A DNA stretch of 49,842 bases, from the NCBI GenBank assembly GCA_018398765.1, contig JAHBMJ010004016.1, forward strand, positions 34,933 to 84,774. The letters run 5' to 3'. Below, in pieces: positions 12,259 to 24,641 of the stretch (within the stretch, counting starts at the first letter, position 1; every line of letters begins with the position of its first letter). The translations under genes were made by a program, and so were the position numbers. Under the pieces are notes generated by a model. It saw only the letters and a program-made list of their open reading frames with translations, was not told where the DNA came from and searched no databases. Source of the stretch: Chromera velia. Taxonomy: Eukaryota; Sar; Chromeraceae.

Positions 12259-13146
12259 GTGGAGGAAAAAAGCGTTGACCTGAAACGGCGTGTCGATTTT
12301 TAGTTTTCGAGCAGCACACTCAAAGGAGATGGACAGGATTACGTGAAATACACAAAGAGGGCCTGGAATGCAGATTCCCTCCCTGCGAGGAAGAGGGGAC
12401 ACCCCAGACTCTGTTCTTCTTGCAGAACCGAGAGTATGAGGGGATCCTCTCTCTTCTCAACACGGGTAGTCGTGACTTCTTCTCCGAAAAGGCGTTTCTG
12501 TTTCCGAATATCCAGCTTCTGTGCACACTTTCGATGACTTTCCGGAGGATCTGAAAGACTGATGCACTTTAGTTTTCTGCTGAGAGCACAGCTGAGACCC
12601 GATGTGAGTGGGTTGAGGATCGACACAAAGAATCGCATGGGCATTTTTGGGTTGGAGACGCCCACATTGAACGCGTGCATGTCGCTAAGCCCCATGCATG
12701 CAAATTTCGCTTTCCGGGCCATTCGCGCGTGCGTCAGATGGGCCGGCCGTCTATACATGTCTATACGGCGTTCCGTCTACACGATGCATGACAGTGGATC
12801 TACGATAGATCTACGTGCCCGACTTGGTCTTTCCCTTGAACCGACTAGCAGCACAAAATGATGATTGAGGCCAGGTTTGGTATCACAGAAGGATGCGTGC
12901 TGTGCGAACGCCTCGCCCTACAGGTCAGACTACTCATTGCCAAGCCTTTCGGCCAATTTGCCCTACTTCGAGTGGATTTTTCAATTTGCCAGTCTGACAA
13001 GTGACCTCAGAGAGAACGTCGCGAGTCCGGACGATCCTCCGTCCAGCTCCAGCGAAGCAAGTATTTGGTATAGAAGACGGGAACGGAAGGTATAAGAGGA
13101 TCGTGCGTGCTTTAATTCGTCGGGTGCAGTAGCTCAGCTCTGCACC
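12259..13146. other. Spacer upstream of the membrane-protein gene
   Basis: Mostly unique sequence of mixed composition. Open frames exist on both strands (for example minus 12758-12342), but none shows family motifs or convincing splice sites. The 100-200 bases before 13147 should hold the promoter and 5' UTR of the membrane-protein gene; I see no clear core-promoter motif. Confidence 0.4.
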
Positions 13147-14307
13147 ATGCGGAGAGTGGGCCAAGGTGATAGACGTGCTGGGGAGACGGAAGCCGCACCG
13201 GCGTCCGCACGAGCCCATACGAAGGCCTTCGGCAGCACAGCGCCAGGCAGCAAACCGGTTTACGTTGTCTGGAGACCGCTGCTGGCTTTTCACCTCGTTG
13301 TGGCGTTCCTGTTTGCATTTTCGGTGCTTTGGGGTGTTCGGTCTTATGAAGTGAAGTATAGGACCAACAGAGACAAAAAGCTAATTACTCTTCAGGCCGG
13401 GAAAGTGGCGGATTTTTTCTACGCGTCTCCATCCGTCTCTTCGTCTCCATCATCACCGACGGAGGATGGGGGGAGGGCAGAGGGAGGGGGGGAGGCAGAT
13501 CCTGCATTGATGCTTTCTGAGGAAGCAGGAGGGACAGGAAGCGGGGCGGACGCGCGGAGGGTGCCCGTGTCATGTCCCGCTGTGCCGTCTCTTTTTTCAA
13601 GTGGGCCGTGCTATATCGGGCGTAAATTGTTCTACGGACTCCTGATGAGTGGGTCCTCCATGGTCTCAACTCACATGATTGCGTTTGCTTCCTGTCTGGT
13701 GGCAATGCTTCTTTCCCCCTTCAAGCCTGTCGAGCAATTCGAAAAGGCGATGCCGCAGCTGAAGAGCAAAAATGAGTATTACATTGGTCTCCGCATCTTT
13801 GCATTTGCCCGTCTCCTCTCTTACTGCCTGCTCGCAATTTTTCGAATTTTGATACTTTATCGAACTTTTGGCTTCCTTGAAAAGGTCCTGATGCATAAGG
13901 GGCATGATTTCTCTGACCACATCGTCTTGTTCTACATGCACCTGTTCATTGCAACAACGGAATGTTGGGTCCAGATGAGCATAGATGGGTTTTTCTCGTT
14001 CAGGGTAGAAGTTTCCAAACCTGGACAAACACTCGTCGAAAGCATCAGCAATCTGCCCCTCAGGTTTTCGATGTTTCACCTTCTCCTTGAGGTTTGTGTG
14101 ATGAACTTTTTGGCCTTCAAGACGGCGGCCAACTTTCATACTCCGTCAGAGACCATCATGGGGCTGATTGTCGGACTCATAGGCATTGGGGGGGGGGCGG
14201 GGATGATTGTGTTTGCTCTGCTTCACACTGGGTTTTGGCGCTCTTTTTTTTATGCTTTTAACCAGCGGGTAGAGCAGAGGTGGGCTTTCTTTGATGAGAG
14301 TGGTTAG
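13147..14307 (+). CDS. Multi-pass membrane protein, unrecognised family, 386 aa
   Basis: Single open exon with ATG at 13147 in the favourable context CACCATGC and stop TAG at 14305-14307. The N-terminal 37 residues are basic and polar. Hydrophobic segments follow at roughly residues 40-65 (VVWRPLLAFHLVVAFLFAF), 160-185 (GLLMSGSSMVSTHMIAFASC), 215-240 (ARLLSYCLLAIFRILILY), 255-280 (IVLFYMHLFIATTECWVQM), 300-325 (MFHLLLEVCVMNFLAF) and 338-365, the last containing GLIGIGGGAGM. A low-complexity Ser/Gly/Glu loop at about 97-140 separates segments 1 and 2, so six membrane helices are likely. I do not recognise a transporter or enzyme signature. Absence of introns contrasts with neighbouring genes. 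Confidence 0.78.
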   Translation: MRRVGQGDRRAGETEAAPASARAHTKAFGSTAPGSKPVYVVWRPLLAFHLVVAFLFAFSVLWGVRSYEVKYRTNRDKKLITLQAGKVADFFYASPSVSSSPSSPTEDGGRAEGGGEADPALMLSEEAGGTGSGADARRVPVSCPAVPSLFSSGPCYIGRKLFYGLLMSGSSMVSTHMIAFASCLVAMLLSPFKPVEQFEKAMPQLKSKNEYYIGLRIFAFARLLSYCLLAIFRILILYRTFGFLEKVLMHKGHDFSDHIVLFYMHLFIATTECWVQMSIDGFFSFRVEVSKPGQTLVESISNLPLRFSMFHLLLEVCVMNFLAFKTAANFHTPSETIMGLIVGLIGIGGGAGMIVFALLHTGFWRSFFYAFNQRVEQRWAFFDESG

Positions 14308-14707
14308 AAGGAACAAAGGAGGGAGGGCGGAGAGGACGGGGCGTGCGTCGGTTGGTTGTATAGTCTGGATGGATGGGCAGGGGTGAATGAGAGAGAGAGA
14401 GAGAGAGAAAGAAAGAGAGAGAGAAGAAAATGAATTCAGGGAGGGAAGAGGTTTATTTAGTGACTGCATGGGATTGGGGGATCCATCCGGCACCTTCCCT
14501 CCTTCCTTCCTGCCAGTGCAGTCGTTCAGGTGATGCATTGAATTCTTTTGTCTCGATCGTCTGTTGCGGGTCCTTCTTTTCGACCCCTCTTCTCAGAGAG
14601 TTGTTTGTGTAAATTGAGAGACAAGAGAGGAGGAAATGGGAAGGGGTCCTGTCACGTCCTTGTCTGTTCGCTTGTCCCTCTTTTTTTTTTTCTGTCTTCC
14701 TTCCTTC

Positions 14708-14738
<31 letters not shown>

Positions 14739-16185
14739 TCCACCCATCTGTCTGTCTGTCTTTCTGACCATCTACCCGAAATAAGACAACAACGAGAAAG
14801 AGGGCAAAAGACTTATTTTGCTTGTCGTTAGGTTTGTCTGTCTGACTCATCGCATTCATCACCTGTGAGCAAAAGGTCCACAGCATTATGCCTCTCCGTC
14901 TGTCTGCCGTCCTTTTCTCATTCTTTATAGGATTCTTGCGTCTGATTGATCCATTGACTAGCTGGTTGATCAGTTTCGATGGTCGGACTTATTTTATGAA
15001 CTTGTATGCCTCAGATAATAATAATTTTTGGCTGAGAGCGTACTATATAGTAATTAAGCTGCCAGTGTACCTGAGTCCTGGGTTTATAAAAATTATAAAT
15101 TCGATTCACGATTCAAGTTGATCGCTTAAATTTCAATGCATTGAAATCGATTTAACTTGAATAGTGGTTTGAGCCCTTGCATGTAGTTAAATGATTTAGC
15201 AAATGATAAAACTAGTGATCGACGAACAGTTTTTATTAAATACAGTCAGCCTTATACAGTAAAAATAAACAATTTAATTATTATTATTTTCTAGCGATTT
15301 CTTGATCTGCATATTAAACTTTATTTAGTTACTTTCGATGTTACTTTGTGCCGATCTATTAAACAGTAAAATTGTGATTAAATTTTATATTATTATGGAG
15401 GATTTAATTGCCTTTCGCTTACTCCCGCCCCAATGCCAACTGTCAGACGTACAGCTCTGCAGGCTGCAGCTTTTAATAAGCCTTCTATGGAAAGCGCCTC
15501 TAGAAGGATCACTAGACGGATCACAGCTTCCCAACCACCAGTCTAACCGGCCCGGACACGCAGGTGTAGCGTATTATAGCTAGTGCCAGTGACATTACTA
15601 CACTGTTGTTTAAAATATTGTTCAACACATTCTTTAAAAATACAGTTTAGATATCACTTCTGATGATGAACTAATTTTTTTCATAGGTGAGCCTTAGCGT
15701 ACGTTAATTAAGGTTCAAGTTATTTTGCCTCAGTAGCCTGAGAGCTTTTAATGGCTCGTTGGCTTCAACCCTAGTAGCTTTATAGAACCGAAACAATTCA
15801 ATTTAATTTGAATGCTAACTATCTGACTTTTGGGCTCAGGCTAAATTTCTGAAGATGAAGAAAAACTAGATCGAAGAAAAAAGGAAAAAAAGAAGGAATT
15901 AGAGAAGGAAGAAAGGAAGGAAGGACTCGGAAGGAAGGAAGGGAGGAAGGGAGGAAGGAAGGAAGGAAGGAAGGACGGACGGACGGACGGAAATAGGAAA
16001 GGACGGAAAAAGGGAAGTGCCAGTGCCCCTGTGCATCCATGCATTGGGACGCCTTGGCGGCACGCAACAGAAGGAAGGAATGAATGAATGAATGAAGGAA
16101 GGAAAGAAGGAAGGAAAGGAAGAAGGAAGGAAGGAAGGAAGGAAGGAAAGAAGGAAGGAAGGAAGGAAGGAAGGAAGGAACATGA
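14308..16185. other. Microsatellites and an AT-rich island
   Basis: Contains (GA)n at about 14388-14425 and (CTTT)n at 14705-14740 next to CTGT repeats. An AT-rich island spans about 14890-15840. Long (GAAG)n/(GGAA)n tracts run at about 15900-16180, broken by GGAC repeats at 15973-15990. The island carries a 50-bp imperfect palindrome at 15112-15161. A 77-codon frame at 14888-15121 inside the island has no recognisable similarity. Taken together this is probably old transposon sequence. Confidence 0.55.
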
Positions 16186-16644
16186 CTACATGGAGCGCGT
16201 AACAGTCGCTGCAAAGTTTCGGTGTGAGTGATAGAGCCACAAACGGGATAAATCAAATGCCAAATGGCTTGATTCATTCGTAGATGCCAGTGGAAGTACA
16301 TGCTGCAGTATGTAAGTGCGATCTGGGCGGTTCAAATCTTCTGTTTCAGTGCAGCGTGTTGCCGCTTTGTAGGCCTGGCTAGTTGCGGTTTTGATTTCTT
16401 GTTCAATATTTACAGCGTATCCACCCAGCTGAACTCTGTCCCCCCTGTTTTGCTTCACCTCTCCGATCCCTCTTCTTGATCCGCCCCTTTCCCTGCCATC
16501 GTCCTCTTTCCCTCTCATGCCTTCACTGTTCGATTTGTTGTCTTGTCGCCTAGCTTCCTCGTTGCAAGGCAGACAGAAAAAGAAGTGATGCATGCTCTCT
16601 GTTTCATCTCGCCCTTTGTGCATATCTAGTGTCGCCTCGATCAC
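16186..16644 (-). pseudogene. Non-LTR retrotransposon C-terminal fragment
   Basis: The minus frame reads HKGRDETESMHHFFFCLPC near its start. The H-x4-C spacing after a KGRDET stretch resembles the C-terminal zinc knuckle that follows the reverse transcriptase in many non-LTR elements (C-x2-C before, H-x4-C after). The two upstream Cys are not in the same frame. A frame just upstream (ELDEWEGWTGRG) looks like the preceding part, so at least one frameshift is present. A related motif occurs at 48020-48345. Confidence 0.45.
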
Positions 16645-17062
16645 TTTGCCTGGCGACTCCTCGATCCCCTTTGATGCCCCTCCCAGTCCAGCCCTCCCAC
16701 TCGTCTAGCTCCCTCTCTTTGTATTGTGTGACCGGCCTGCCTTCGTTTCTTTCGTTCCTTCATTGCATTTTGGTGCGTTCGTACACACAGGCAGACAAAG
16801 AGAGAGAGAGAGAGAGATCCAACCGGCTGTACGGACGCTTTTGCCTCGTCCTGTCACCCTGATACCTCCTTTGCGGGGCTTTTCCTTCCCCTTTCCTTCT
16901 CAACAGAATGGCTGCCCCTCATCCGACAAGTGCATGGGGTGTTTCTATGGAGTCACTGGAATAAACTTTGCAAGCAGACGATGGAACAAACGAAAGTATG
17001 TAGGTGATCACACTCTCTCTCATGCATGCAGACCTCTTTCTTCCCTTCTTCTGGTAGATACA
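16645..17062. other. Spacer, no gene seen
   Basis: Region beyond the stop of the minus-strand gene at 17063. Holds a (GA)n stretch at about 16799-16817 and otherwise unique sequence. It probably contains the 3' UTR of that gene. Confidence 0.4.
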
Positions 17063-19827
17063 TTACTGGAGCCCCCCGGCTCCCCCATGCAGGAAACTTC
17101 CCCCCTCGTCCTCTTCCTCATCTGCGTTCCTGGGTCTGGAGAGGGCGTGCACTGCGGCATAGACGCGGGGCAATGCGGAGACCATGGAGGTGCCGAAGGG
17201 GGACTCTGGGTGGAGGACGGAGTTGCGAACGTCAAGAACAGAGAAAAACATTTGGTGCGGCTTGTTCCTCTGAAGATGAACGTGCTGCTGCTGTTGGGAC
17301 CTTCTCAGTCGCCGGGTAGCTGTGGCTGTGTGGGGGGCTGTCAATGAGAGGGAAGGAGAGGAGACGCTGCCTCGCAACTTTCCAGCAGGAGCTGTGCGGA
17401 CTCTGTCGGAAGAGAAAAAGGGGTGCGCAGGAGGGGAAGTGGGGGCCTGATTTTGTCCGTGGGTGGGGGAGCGAGTTGAGGTGTAAAGAATATGTAGTTG
17501 TTCGTTGTCTGCTGAAGTTGCACTTGGCGGCTTCGCCTGATTGGAGGATGCTGCCGCACTCCCCTCGCTTGTACCTCCGATTGAAGTTCTCTGTTTGTTT
17601 TGTGAGGGTCCATTTGCTTCTCTTCGGTGAATGGAACTTGAAGAAGAAATGGAATTTGTTATTTGAAGAGGATCGGAAGACAGCGGGCCAGCGGCAGAAG
17701 TACTGGGCCTCTCTGCCATCAGTTTCTTCCGGGTCTGCTTCATCCGAGCTCTCTGCACTTTTTCCCTGCTCTTCTCAAGATTCGCCAACTGCACCGCGTC
17801 CTCCTCACAAGCTTTGTTTAGTGCCTTGGTCAGATCCGTCAGTCTGGACTTCTCGTGCACTCGGGTGACCCCCCCCTCATCGACGGGACTGCCCACCAGA
17901 GGACCGTCGGGGCCCGTGTTCAGATACCGAGAGACGAACTTGGGATGAGGATCGAGGCCGCCGCTGCCTTGGAAGAGGCTCATGACGGATTTGGATCGCC
18001 TGGCTTTGCTTCCTGTGTGCCTGTGTTTGGTTTTGCTCGCTGTGGGTGACATGTGAGGATGATGAGAATGAGAGTGCGTGTGGGTGTAAAAGTTTTCTCC
18101 CGCCCAGTTAATCGGAACTGGAAGTGACTGGTCAGTGGCAGGGTCTGCCAGGGGTCTTGCCATGATTCCCTTTCTCTCTGGGATGAAGCAAAGGGGGGGT
18201 TCCACAATTGCCGCTGGGGGGAAAGGCTGTATTGGTAGAGCCGGGGCGGCCTGGTGGAATTTGGAGGTCGAGGGGGGACCCACAATCGAGTACCACTCTT
18301 TGCCTTCGTGTGCAGTGCCGGCAGCGCACGTGCCTGCATACAGACAGACAGGCAGGCATATAATCAGAAAAGGGGTCTACACAGAAAGCCGACTCATTGA
18401 TGAAGTCGTTCAGAATTATTCGCTCTGGCCGGAGCAAACCAACGCTGCATGCTCCCAGTGGTTGGCTAGACCGTCACAAGTTGGGCCCGCGAGAAGGAAC
18501 AGAGAGAAGGGGGGAGGGCAGAGAGAAGGGGAGAGAGAGAGAGTCAGGCAGGCAGGCAGGCAGCCTCCGCAACTCGCGGCAACAAGAGAGAGAGGGGGAA
18601 AGGAGGGAAAGCGAGACCACAGATCTTTCTTGACTGCCTCTTCACCGAGAAAAAGCAAAACAAGAAGAGCAGAGCAAACGAACGAAACTCCTTGCAGATC
18701 CACAAACCTTGATTGCAAGTTCGCGCAAACTGGAAAGAGCTGTTGAAAGGACGGATCAACCCGGACCCTGCAACAGAGGAGACGAGAGGAGAGGAGAGGA
18801 GAGGAGAGGAGAGGAGACAAGAAAGGAATTCAAAAAGAACAGATCGAGGCAAGTTTCACGTAAGTTGAAAAGATCAAGACAGTGCTTTCCGAGAGGACAT
18901 CGGGCTTCCTTTGGTAAAACAGAACAGGTACTGCGAATCACACCACTATGATGCATGGAAGAGAATGAATGAATGAATGAGCTTCATTCAACTGACGCAC
19001 CGGTGAACGCCATCGCACACAATATCGAAAACAACAGCAAGTCCCAAGATGAGTATGTGGGTTTTGGTCTTCTTCCCTTCTCTTCTCTTCTCAGCTCTTG
19101 TCGTCTCCGTACCCCAGACCAACCGGTTCTTTCCTTCTTTCCCTTCTCCTTCTACTAGCGGCGCTGGCTCTGTCGCCACAATTCAACAATTCCCTCCACC
19201 CCCTTTTCCATTCCGTCCGCTTCCTTTGCACTTACAGGCATCTCTTCCTGCTCTTCATGACGAATCACGCCCCACTAAACAGGGCTGACCTTCGCCCCCA
19301 CAGTCTGTCTATCTGTATGATACAGTCGCAGCATCCTCACCACCCAAACTCACTCTGCCAAATGCATTGCTGTTCCCTTCGATATATATATGCACGCACA
19401 CAGGCAGGTACACTCTCAGTAAAGGATTCAGCATTCTGGTGCTGTTGGGTCAAATAATTTCAATCCAAGTATTCCTTATTTGTTCGTTTTCTCCTGCCTC
19501 CCCGAGACTCCGGTTTACTTACATTGGCCATTTCCGGTCGTGTCGCACTGAAAAAAACAACGGGAACAAACTTGGCTAATGACTTACGCTTCCTTACTTG
19601 GTGACGATGGACGCACGATGCCAACCCGACTGTGTATGAATACGCATGCACCACAATCAATACGGCAACGGACTTATTCTTGGGTGCGTCTGGTAGTATC
19701 GGAATATTTTCGCGACATCCGCTGGCTTTGTATACTTCTGTCCGAAGGCTGCTGCAATTTCCTTCTCGATCTGCTCCATGTACGCCCGGTTGGCGGGTTC
19801 CGAGATGATGGGCATCTGGGAAGTCAT
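17063..19827 (-). CDS. Unrecognised 523-aa protein, five exons including a 25-nt microexon
   Basis: Exons in transcript order: 19827-19674, 19547-19523, 18767-18708, 18444-18383, 18333-17063. Every junction keeps phase and the sum is an exact multiple of three. Acceptors are GTTTTTTTCAG, TCTGTTGCAG, CATGCAG and TGTATGCAG; donors GTCCGT, GTAAGT, GTTTGT, GTGTAG. The N-terminal 100 residues look folded (SEPANRAYMEQIEKEIAAAF, RVDPSFQQLFPVCANLQS, PERIILNDFINESAF). The remainder is low complexity: His-rich (THSHSHHPH), Ser/Pro-rich, and a basic, probably coiled stretch (LTDLTKALNKACEEDAVQLA and following KVQRARMKQTRKKL). I do not recognise a family. An upstream open segment at about 20045-19890 (FGLDPLFSFKPENP) could be a further 5' exon joining MPIISEP in phase, in which case the start lies further right. 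The (CCGA)n run just before the ATG argues for UTR or intron there. Confidence 0.72.
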
Positions 19828-20069
19828 GATGGTGACTCGGTCGGTCGGTCGGTCGGTCGGTCACCAGCCTTTTGTCAATTGGATACGCGCCTACCGTTTG
19901 TCTGTGTCTCTGTGCGATTCGAGGATTCTCCGGTTTGAAAGAAAACAGCGGATCGAGCCCGAAGACTGCTTGGCACTTGAATGGGCTTGTTCCTTTCTCA
20001 AGTGTGGGTAGGTGCTTGGTTTCACCCTCTGTTAATTTGGCAGATTTGTCTCCCTTCAAACTCGCATGT

Positions 20070-20958
20070 CATCGATCAGGGATGGTTGCGGTGCCTTTTT
20101 TCCTCTCTCTTTCCACTCATGCAGACAGAGGGGACACTTGTCACGTATTTGTACCTTCTGGATGCTCGAGATTCGATCTTAATGGAATCCTGATTGAACA
20201 AAGGGATCACAAAGTTATAACATGAATATAGCAATATCTGTACGTATATATCGCTAAAAAATATGTATCAATACAATGATACATGCATGCAAAAAATATA
20301 CGCATGCAGTCTACGTGCTAAATGGTATTGCATGGCGACAATTCGTGCACGTGCCGCTCCACAGTGACCGAGCTCCGTGCGAACATATACACCGGCCCCG
20401 GCCCATGCATGCGTCTTTTGGGCCGCGCCGGCCGCGCCGCGGCCCCGAACGGAAGGAAGGCACCTTTTGGAGACGCCTCTTCAAGCAGATATAGCACGCC
20501 ATTCTCGAAACGACTCGATCACGGTGGTTGCATAAGTACGGGGGAAACTGGTGACGGCAGTCAGTGACATAAACGGAAAAGGCAGTTTAGTTCCGAAGGG
20601 TGTCGTTTCGGGCGGCTCCGGTGCTGAGATTTGTTCCGTGTCAATTTCTCGAGCCTCTCTACCTCAGTCGAGTCACGTAGCTGACCTGTCCAAGCTTCCC
20701 CGCTGCTGTCCGCCATGCCGGGGCCTGACCTCATTCCCATGTCAGTCAGCACGCGTGTGGCCGTGTCGATGCGAAATGGTGTATGCGTTGTGATGCTTGC
20801 GCTGTCCGTCACCCAAGCCAGTCTGTCTGTCTGCTTGTCTGACCTATCTTTCGCGAAATATCTGTCTGCGTTGCTGTATACATTTGGATAAAGACACGTC
20901 TCTGCATGTCTGTACGTGTTCCGTTGTGTATGCTGTCGACAGCACTGGTGTGATCTGC
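20070..20958. other. Spacer between divergent genes, probable shared promoter region
   Basis: Lies between the minus-strand gene starting near 19827 and the plus-strand carboxylase gene, so it should hold both promoters. It contains a short AT-rich patch (20215-20300) and several TGCATGC motifs (20282-20288, 20404-20411). No coding sequence is supported. TGCATGC is a binding-site type known for apicomplexan AP2 factors, but the motif is common throughout this window, so I do not call it a regulatory site. Confidence 0.4.
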
Positions 20959-23900
20959 ATGATGTCGGTCTCTCAGTGAGTCAGTCTGACCTGCGCAGGC
21001 ACCTCTTTGAACACGCCACCGTGTCTGAACGTGTGTAAGAGTGTGTGCATATATGCGTAAGAGAGTCTGCGTGTGTGTGTAGGATTGTGTGCGCCTGTGT
21101 ATGTCTGTGTGTGTACTGTTGTTGTTGACGGGATCTGACCCTGAAGTCGGTTAGTTGGCCAGCCCACTTGGGTGCGTGTGTAGCTATTGATGAAAATGCG
21201 TCTGGGTGCGTGCGTTTTGTTCGTTCGTTTGGCGAAGATGTGGCGTGATCGTAGGGTGATGTATGTGTGTCTGACTGACATTCTGTGGTGAGCCTGCATG
21301 GCTCTTCTGCGAGCTTGCCCTCCGCATCTGTCTGCACACACGGGCGCAGTGCCTGTTGCACGCAGTGATGGCATGCCGTGCATCGAATCTGCTGCGCGCA
21401 TCATCTCTCGGTCTCTGTGTCTATTTTGCGGCTGTCTGTCCATGCATTCCTCTTTTCGTCCGTCCGTCCGTCCGTCGGTCCGTGTGTGTGTGTGAGAGAG
21501 AGAGGGAGAGAGAATTTGTTTGCGTGTGTCTCCTTCTCCGTTCGCCTCCCCCCTTCGGCATCCCTCCCTGCCCCTTTTTTCACCACCTCTCCCTGACACA
21601 CTTGTGTAGTCACCTTCATTCCTGTCTCTCGGCTCTCTCTCGCCTCTCTTTCTTGGAGGGGTTGCGGTCCGTCCATCCATTGATCTTCAACCAGACGCCT
21701 GCTTGTCTGTCTCTTTGTAATCCATAGTGTTTCCGTTTCCATGTTGTGCTGCGTGCGTGCAGGAGTGTGAACGTGAAAAAATGGCACTCCCGCATCCTGC
21801 CCGACGCGGCGCCCCGATCCCCTGAGGGCAGATCGGACGCCGGCCTTGAAGCTGCCAATGACTTGGATCACATTGATTTCTCCAAGCCGTTGAATGATGA
21901 TATCGATCAGCTCACCCAGATGCTCATGGAGGTCGCGGGGTCTCACTGTGACCCTCTGGTCTTCAAGAAGATCATGGAGATCCAAAAACTCGCCAAACAC
22001 TACTCGGATACGGAACAGGAAGACGACATGCAAGTCATGTCACGGTCAGTCCTGCCAGGGGAGAGATGGACGGGACGAAGCAAGGGAGGGTGAGTAAGAT
22101 GAAGGAAAGTAGGCTGAAGGAAGCGGGAAGAGAAGAGAAGGTCAGAGAAGAGAAGAGAATTGAGTGAAGAGTGAAGAAGCGAAAAGAAGGAAGGAAGGAA
22201 GAAAGGAGAGACTTTCCTGCGTACGTAATGGTCTGACTTCCCGGTTGCCTTCGCGCTTGCCCCAGTGATTGACTTGTCAGACGACGTCCGGCGCACACGC
22301 TTCACTGACTGACACTCGATCTCTATTCATTTTTGTGCTCGCACCTGCATTTCGTCGCCTGAGGCCATCCTGCAGGCATGACGATACGTGTGTGACCTCT
22401 CTCTCTCTCTCTCTCTCTCGCTCTCCTCTGTTTGACGCACGCAGAACCATCAAAGACCTCTCGAACGGCCACCTGCTGTTCGTGGCTTCCGCCTTCAGCC
22501 ACATTTGCAACCTGGGTGAGTGGGTGGGTGGGTGATGATGGCGCCATTTGTAGTGAATGAATAAATGAACTGTTATGCCATACGACTTCTATTTGTATAC
22601 CCACTGATGTAGACCCCTTGCAAGTTTGGATGGATTCGGGTCTCCGTTTAATCTAAAGCCGCAAGCTCTTCCTTTGTTGTGTCTTTCTGTCCGTCTCAGA
22701 GTTTGACATGACACAGGAAGGGAGCTTGGAGCTTCGTTTGTCCCATGCAATCCGATCGGGCGGGGGGGAGAGGGGAAGGCTCAGAGGAAGGAAGGGAGTC
22801 AAACGAGGAGGGAGGGAGGGAGGATGAAGTCTTCCTCTCGCGGGAAGGGAAGGAGTCATTGAAGATGGATTCTTTTCGTTTTCCTTTTTTTGTTCTCTCT
22901 CTTCCTCTCATCCTGCAAACAAGACTCTGGTGACTAGTGCTGTTTGCGTTCGCGTGCGTCTATGCGTCCAAATCACAGAAGAGAAAGCAAGAAAGATGCA
23001 GTCTATGTGTCTTGTTTCTCCGTCCATCGGTCGGCCTGTGTCTCTGTCTGTGTCTACGGTCGAAGTGTGAAGGGAACAAAAGACCAGCACACATAGAAAG
23101 GCTCAAGGTTCCATTTGCCTTCCATCCGTCTCTGTAATCTCCCTATCTGCCTGCCTGCCTGCCTGTCTGCCTGTCTGCCTGCCCCCAGCGAACTACGCGG
23201 AGCACACCCACCGGCTTCGGCGTCGTAGAGCGTTTGAACGGTGAGTTGTTGTTTCATGTGCCTGGTGTATCCCTCTTTCTTCTCGCTCACTCTTTTCACT
23301 CTCTCAAGAAGGAAGGGAGGAAGAAGGACGCAGGGAAGGAATGAAGAAAGAAGGAAGGAAGAAAGAAGGAAGGATGAAAGAAGGACCCTTATCCACCCAT
23401 GATGTTCCGAAAGAAAGCAACGACGACGACCGAAATCATGATCCTGCTCACCCATCCGACTGTTCTTTTGCGTGGGAAAAGGAATTGAGTGCATGGGTCC
23501 GAGAGGAAGAAGATCTCTTCTCAAAAGAGAGAGTGAGTAAGGACGTGATAAGAGGGAGCAGCATTCATCAGGACAATTTTGCACTGCTGCTGTCTTTTTG
23601 CTTGCTTCGCTGCCTTCCTGCCTGCCTGCAGTGTGGGAGAGGATGCGAACTATTTTGCAACAAAGACGACCTTTGACGGTTCCTTTGCGGAACTACTGGT
23701 CGGTCAGGCAGATGATGATATATTCATACATGATTGATGCCTCTGCAATAATTGCAAAGAAGACTGACCGCATTGCATCTGATGATTGTTGATGCGCTCC
23801 CTGTTCTCTCTCTCTCCCTCCCTCCCTCCTTGTCTTGTCCCTGTGCGTGCACCTCCCTCAGGTCTCTGCATAAATCTCCCGTCACTTCTTTTTCCCGTCT

Positions 23901-24360
23901 CTGCAGTGAAGCCCCTCCAGTGCCACAGAATAGAACACGGAGAGAGACAGAGTGAAAAAAAAACACACACACAGAAAAGAAGACATATGCGTCTCTGTTG
24001 ATATTTGCATGTGCACGTGCATGTCCGTATGAACATATACGCGCACGTCCATACGCGCATGTCCGGCATGTTCACTAGTGATGACGTCAGCTTCTGTGCA
24101 CGCGCACTTCTGACCCCGTGTCTGCATGATGCCCTAACTGCAATATTCCTCGCACCTAAACACCTCAGCTCCAAAACTCGTCTCTGCCCCCCCGCCCCCT
24201 CTTCCCCTCTCCTTCCAGTCGGTCTCTAGAATGCGACATCAAACGTGCAAAGTCTTTTTTCAATGCCTTTCCATGAAGACTTGAAGCTCGGAACCAAGAA
24301 TACACGCATGTAGGCGCGTGTGTGTGTGTGTGTGTGTGCGTGTGTGAGTGCGTGCTGGTT

Positions 24361-24409
<49 letters not shown>

Positions 24410-24454
24410 ATGTGTGTGCGCATGCGTGCGTGCGTGCGTGCGTGTGTGTGTCTG

Positions 24455-24486
<32 letters not shown>

Positions 24487-24609
24487 CATCTGTGTGTCTG
24501 TCCATCTGTCTGTCTGTCTGTCTGTGCGCCAAAAGAAGAAAGAAAAAAACAGAAGAGAAGGAAGAAAGAGAAAAAGGGAAAGAAAAGACGATAGAGTCTG
24601 TCTGTGCGT

Positions 24610-24641
<32 letters not shown>

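Noticed and set aside
11449-12303. 284-codon plus-strand frame rich in His, Thr, Pro
   Set aside because: It is generated by the 52-bp minisatellite, whose unit lacks stops; no domain, and similar frames exist in other phases.
12934-13293. 119-codon minus frame overlapping the start of the membrane-protein gene
   Set aside because: Antisense to a better-supported coding exon and without splice sites or motifs.
14888-15121. 77-codon hydrophobic frame in the AT-rich island
   Set aside because: Composition alone can explain it; no similarity recognised and it lies in probable transposon debris.
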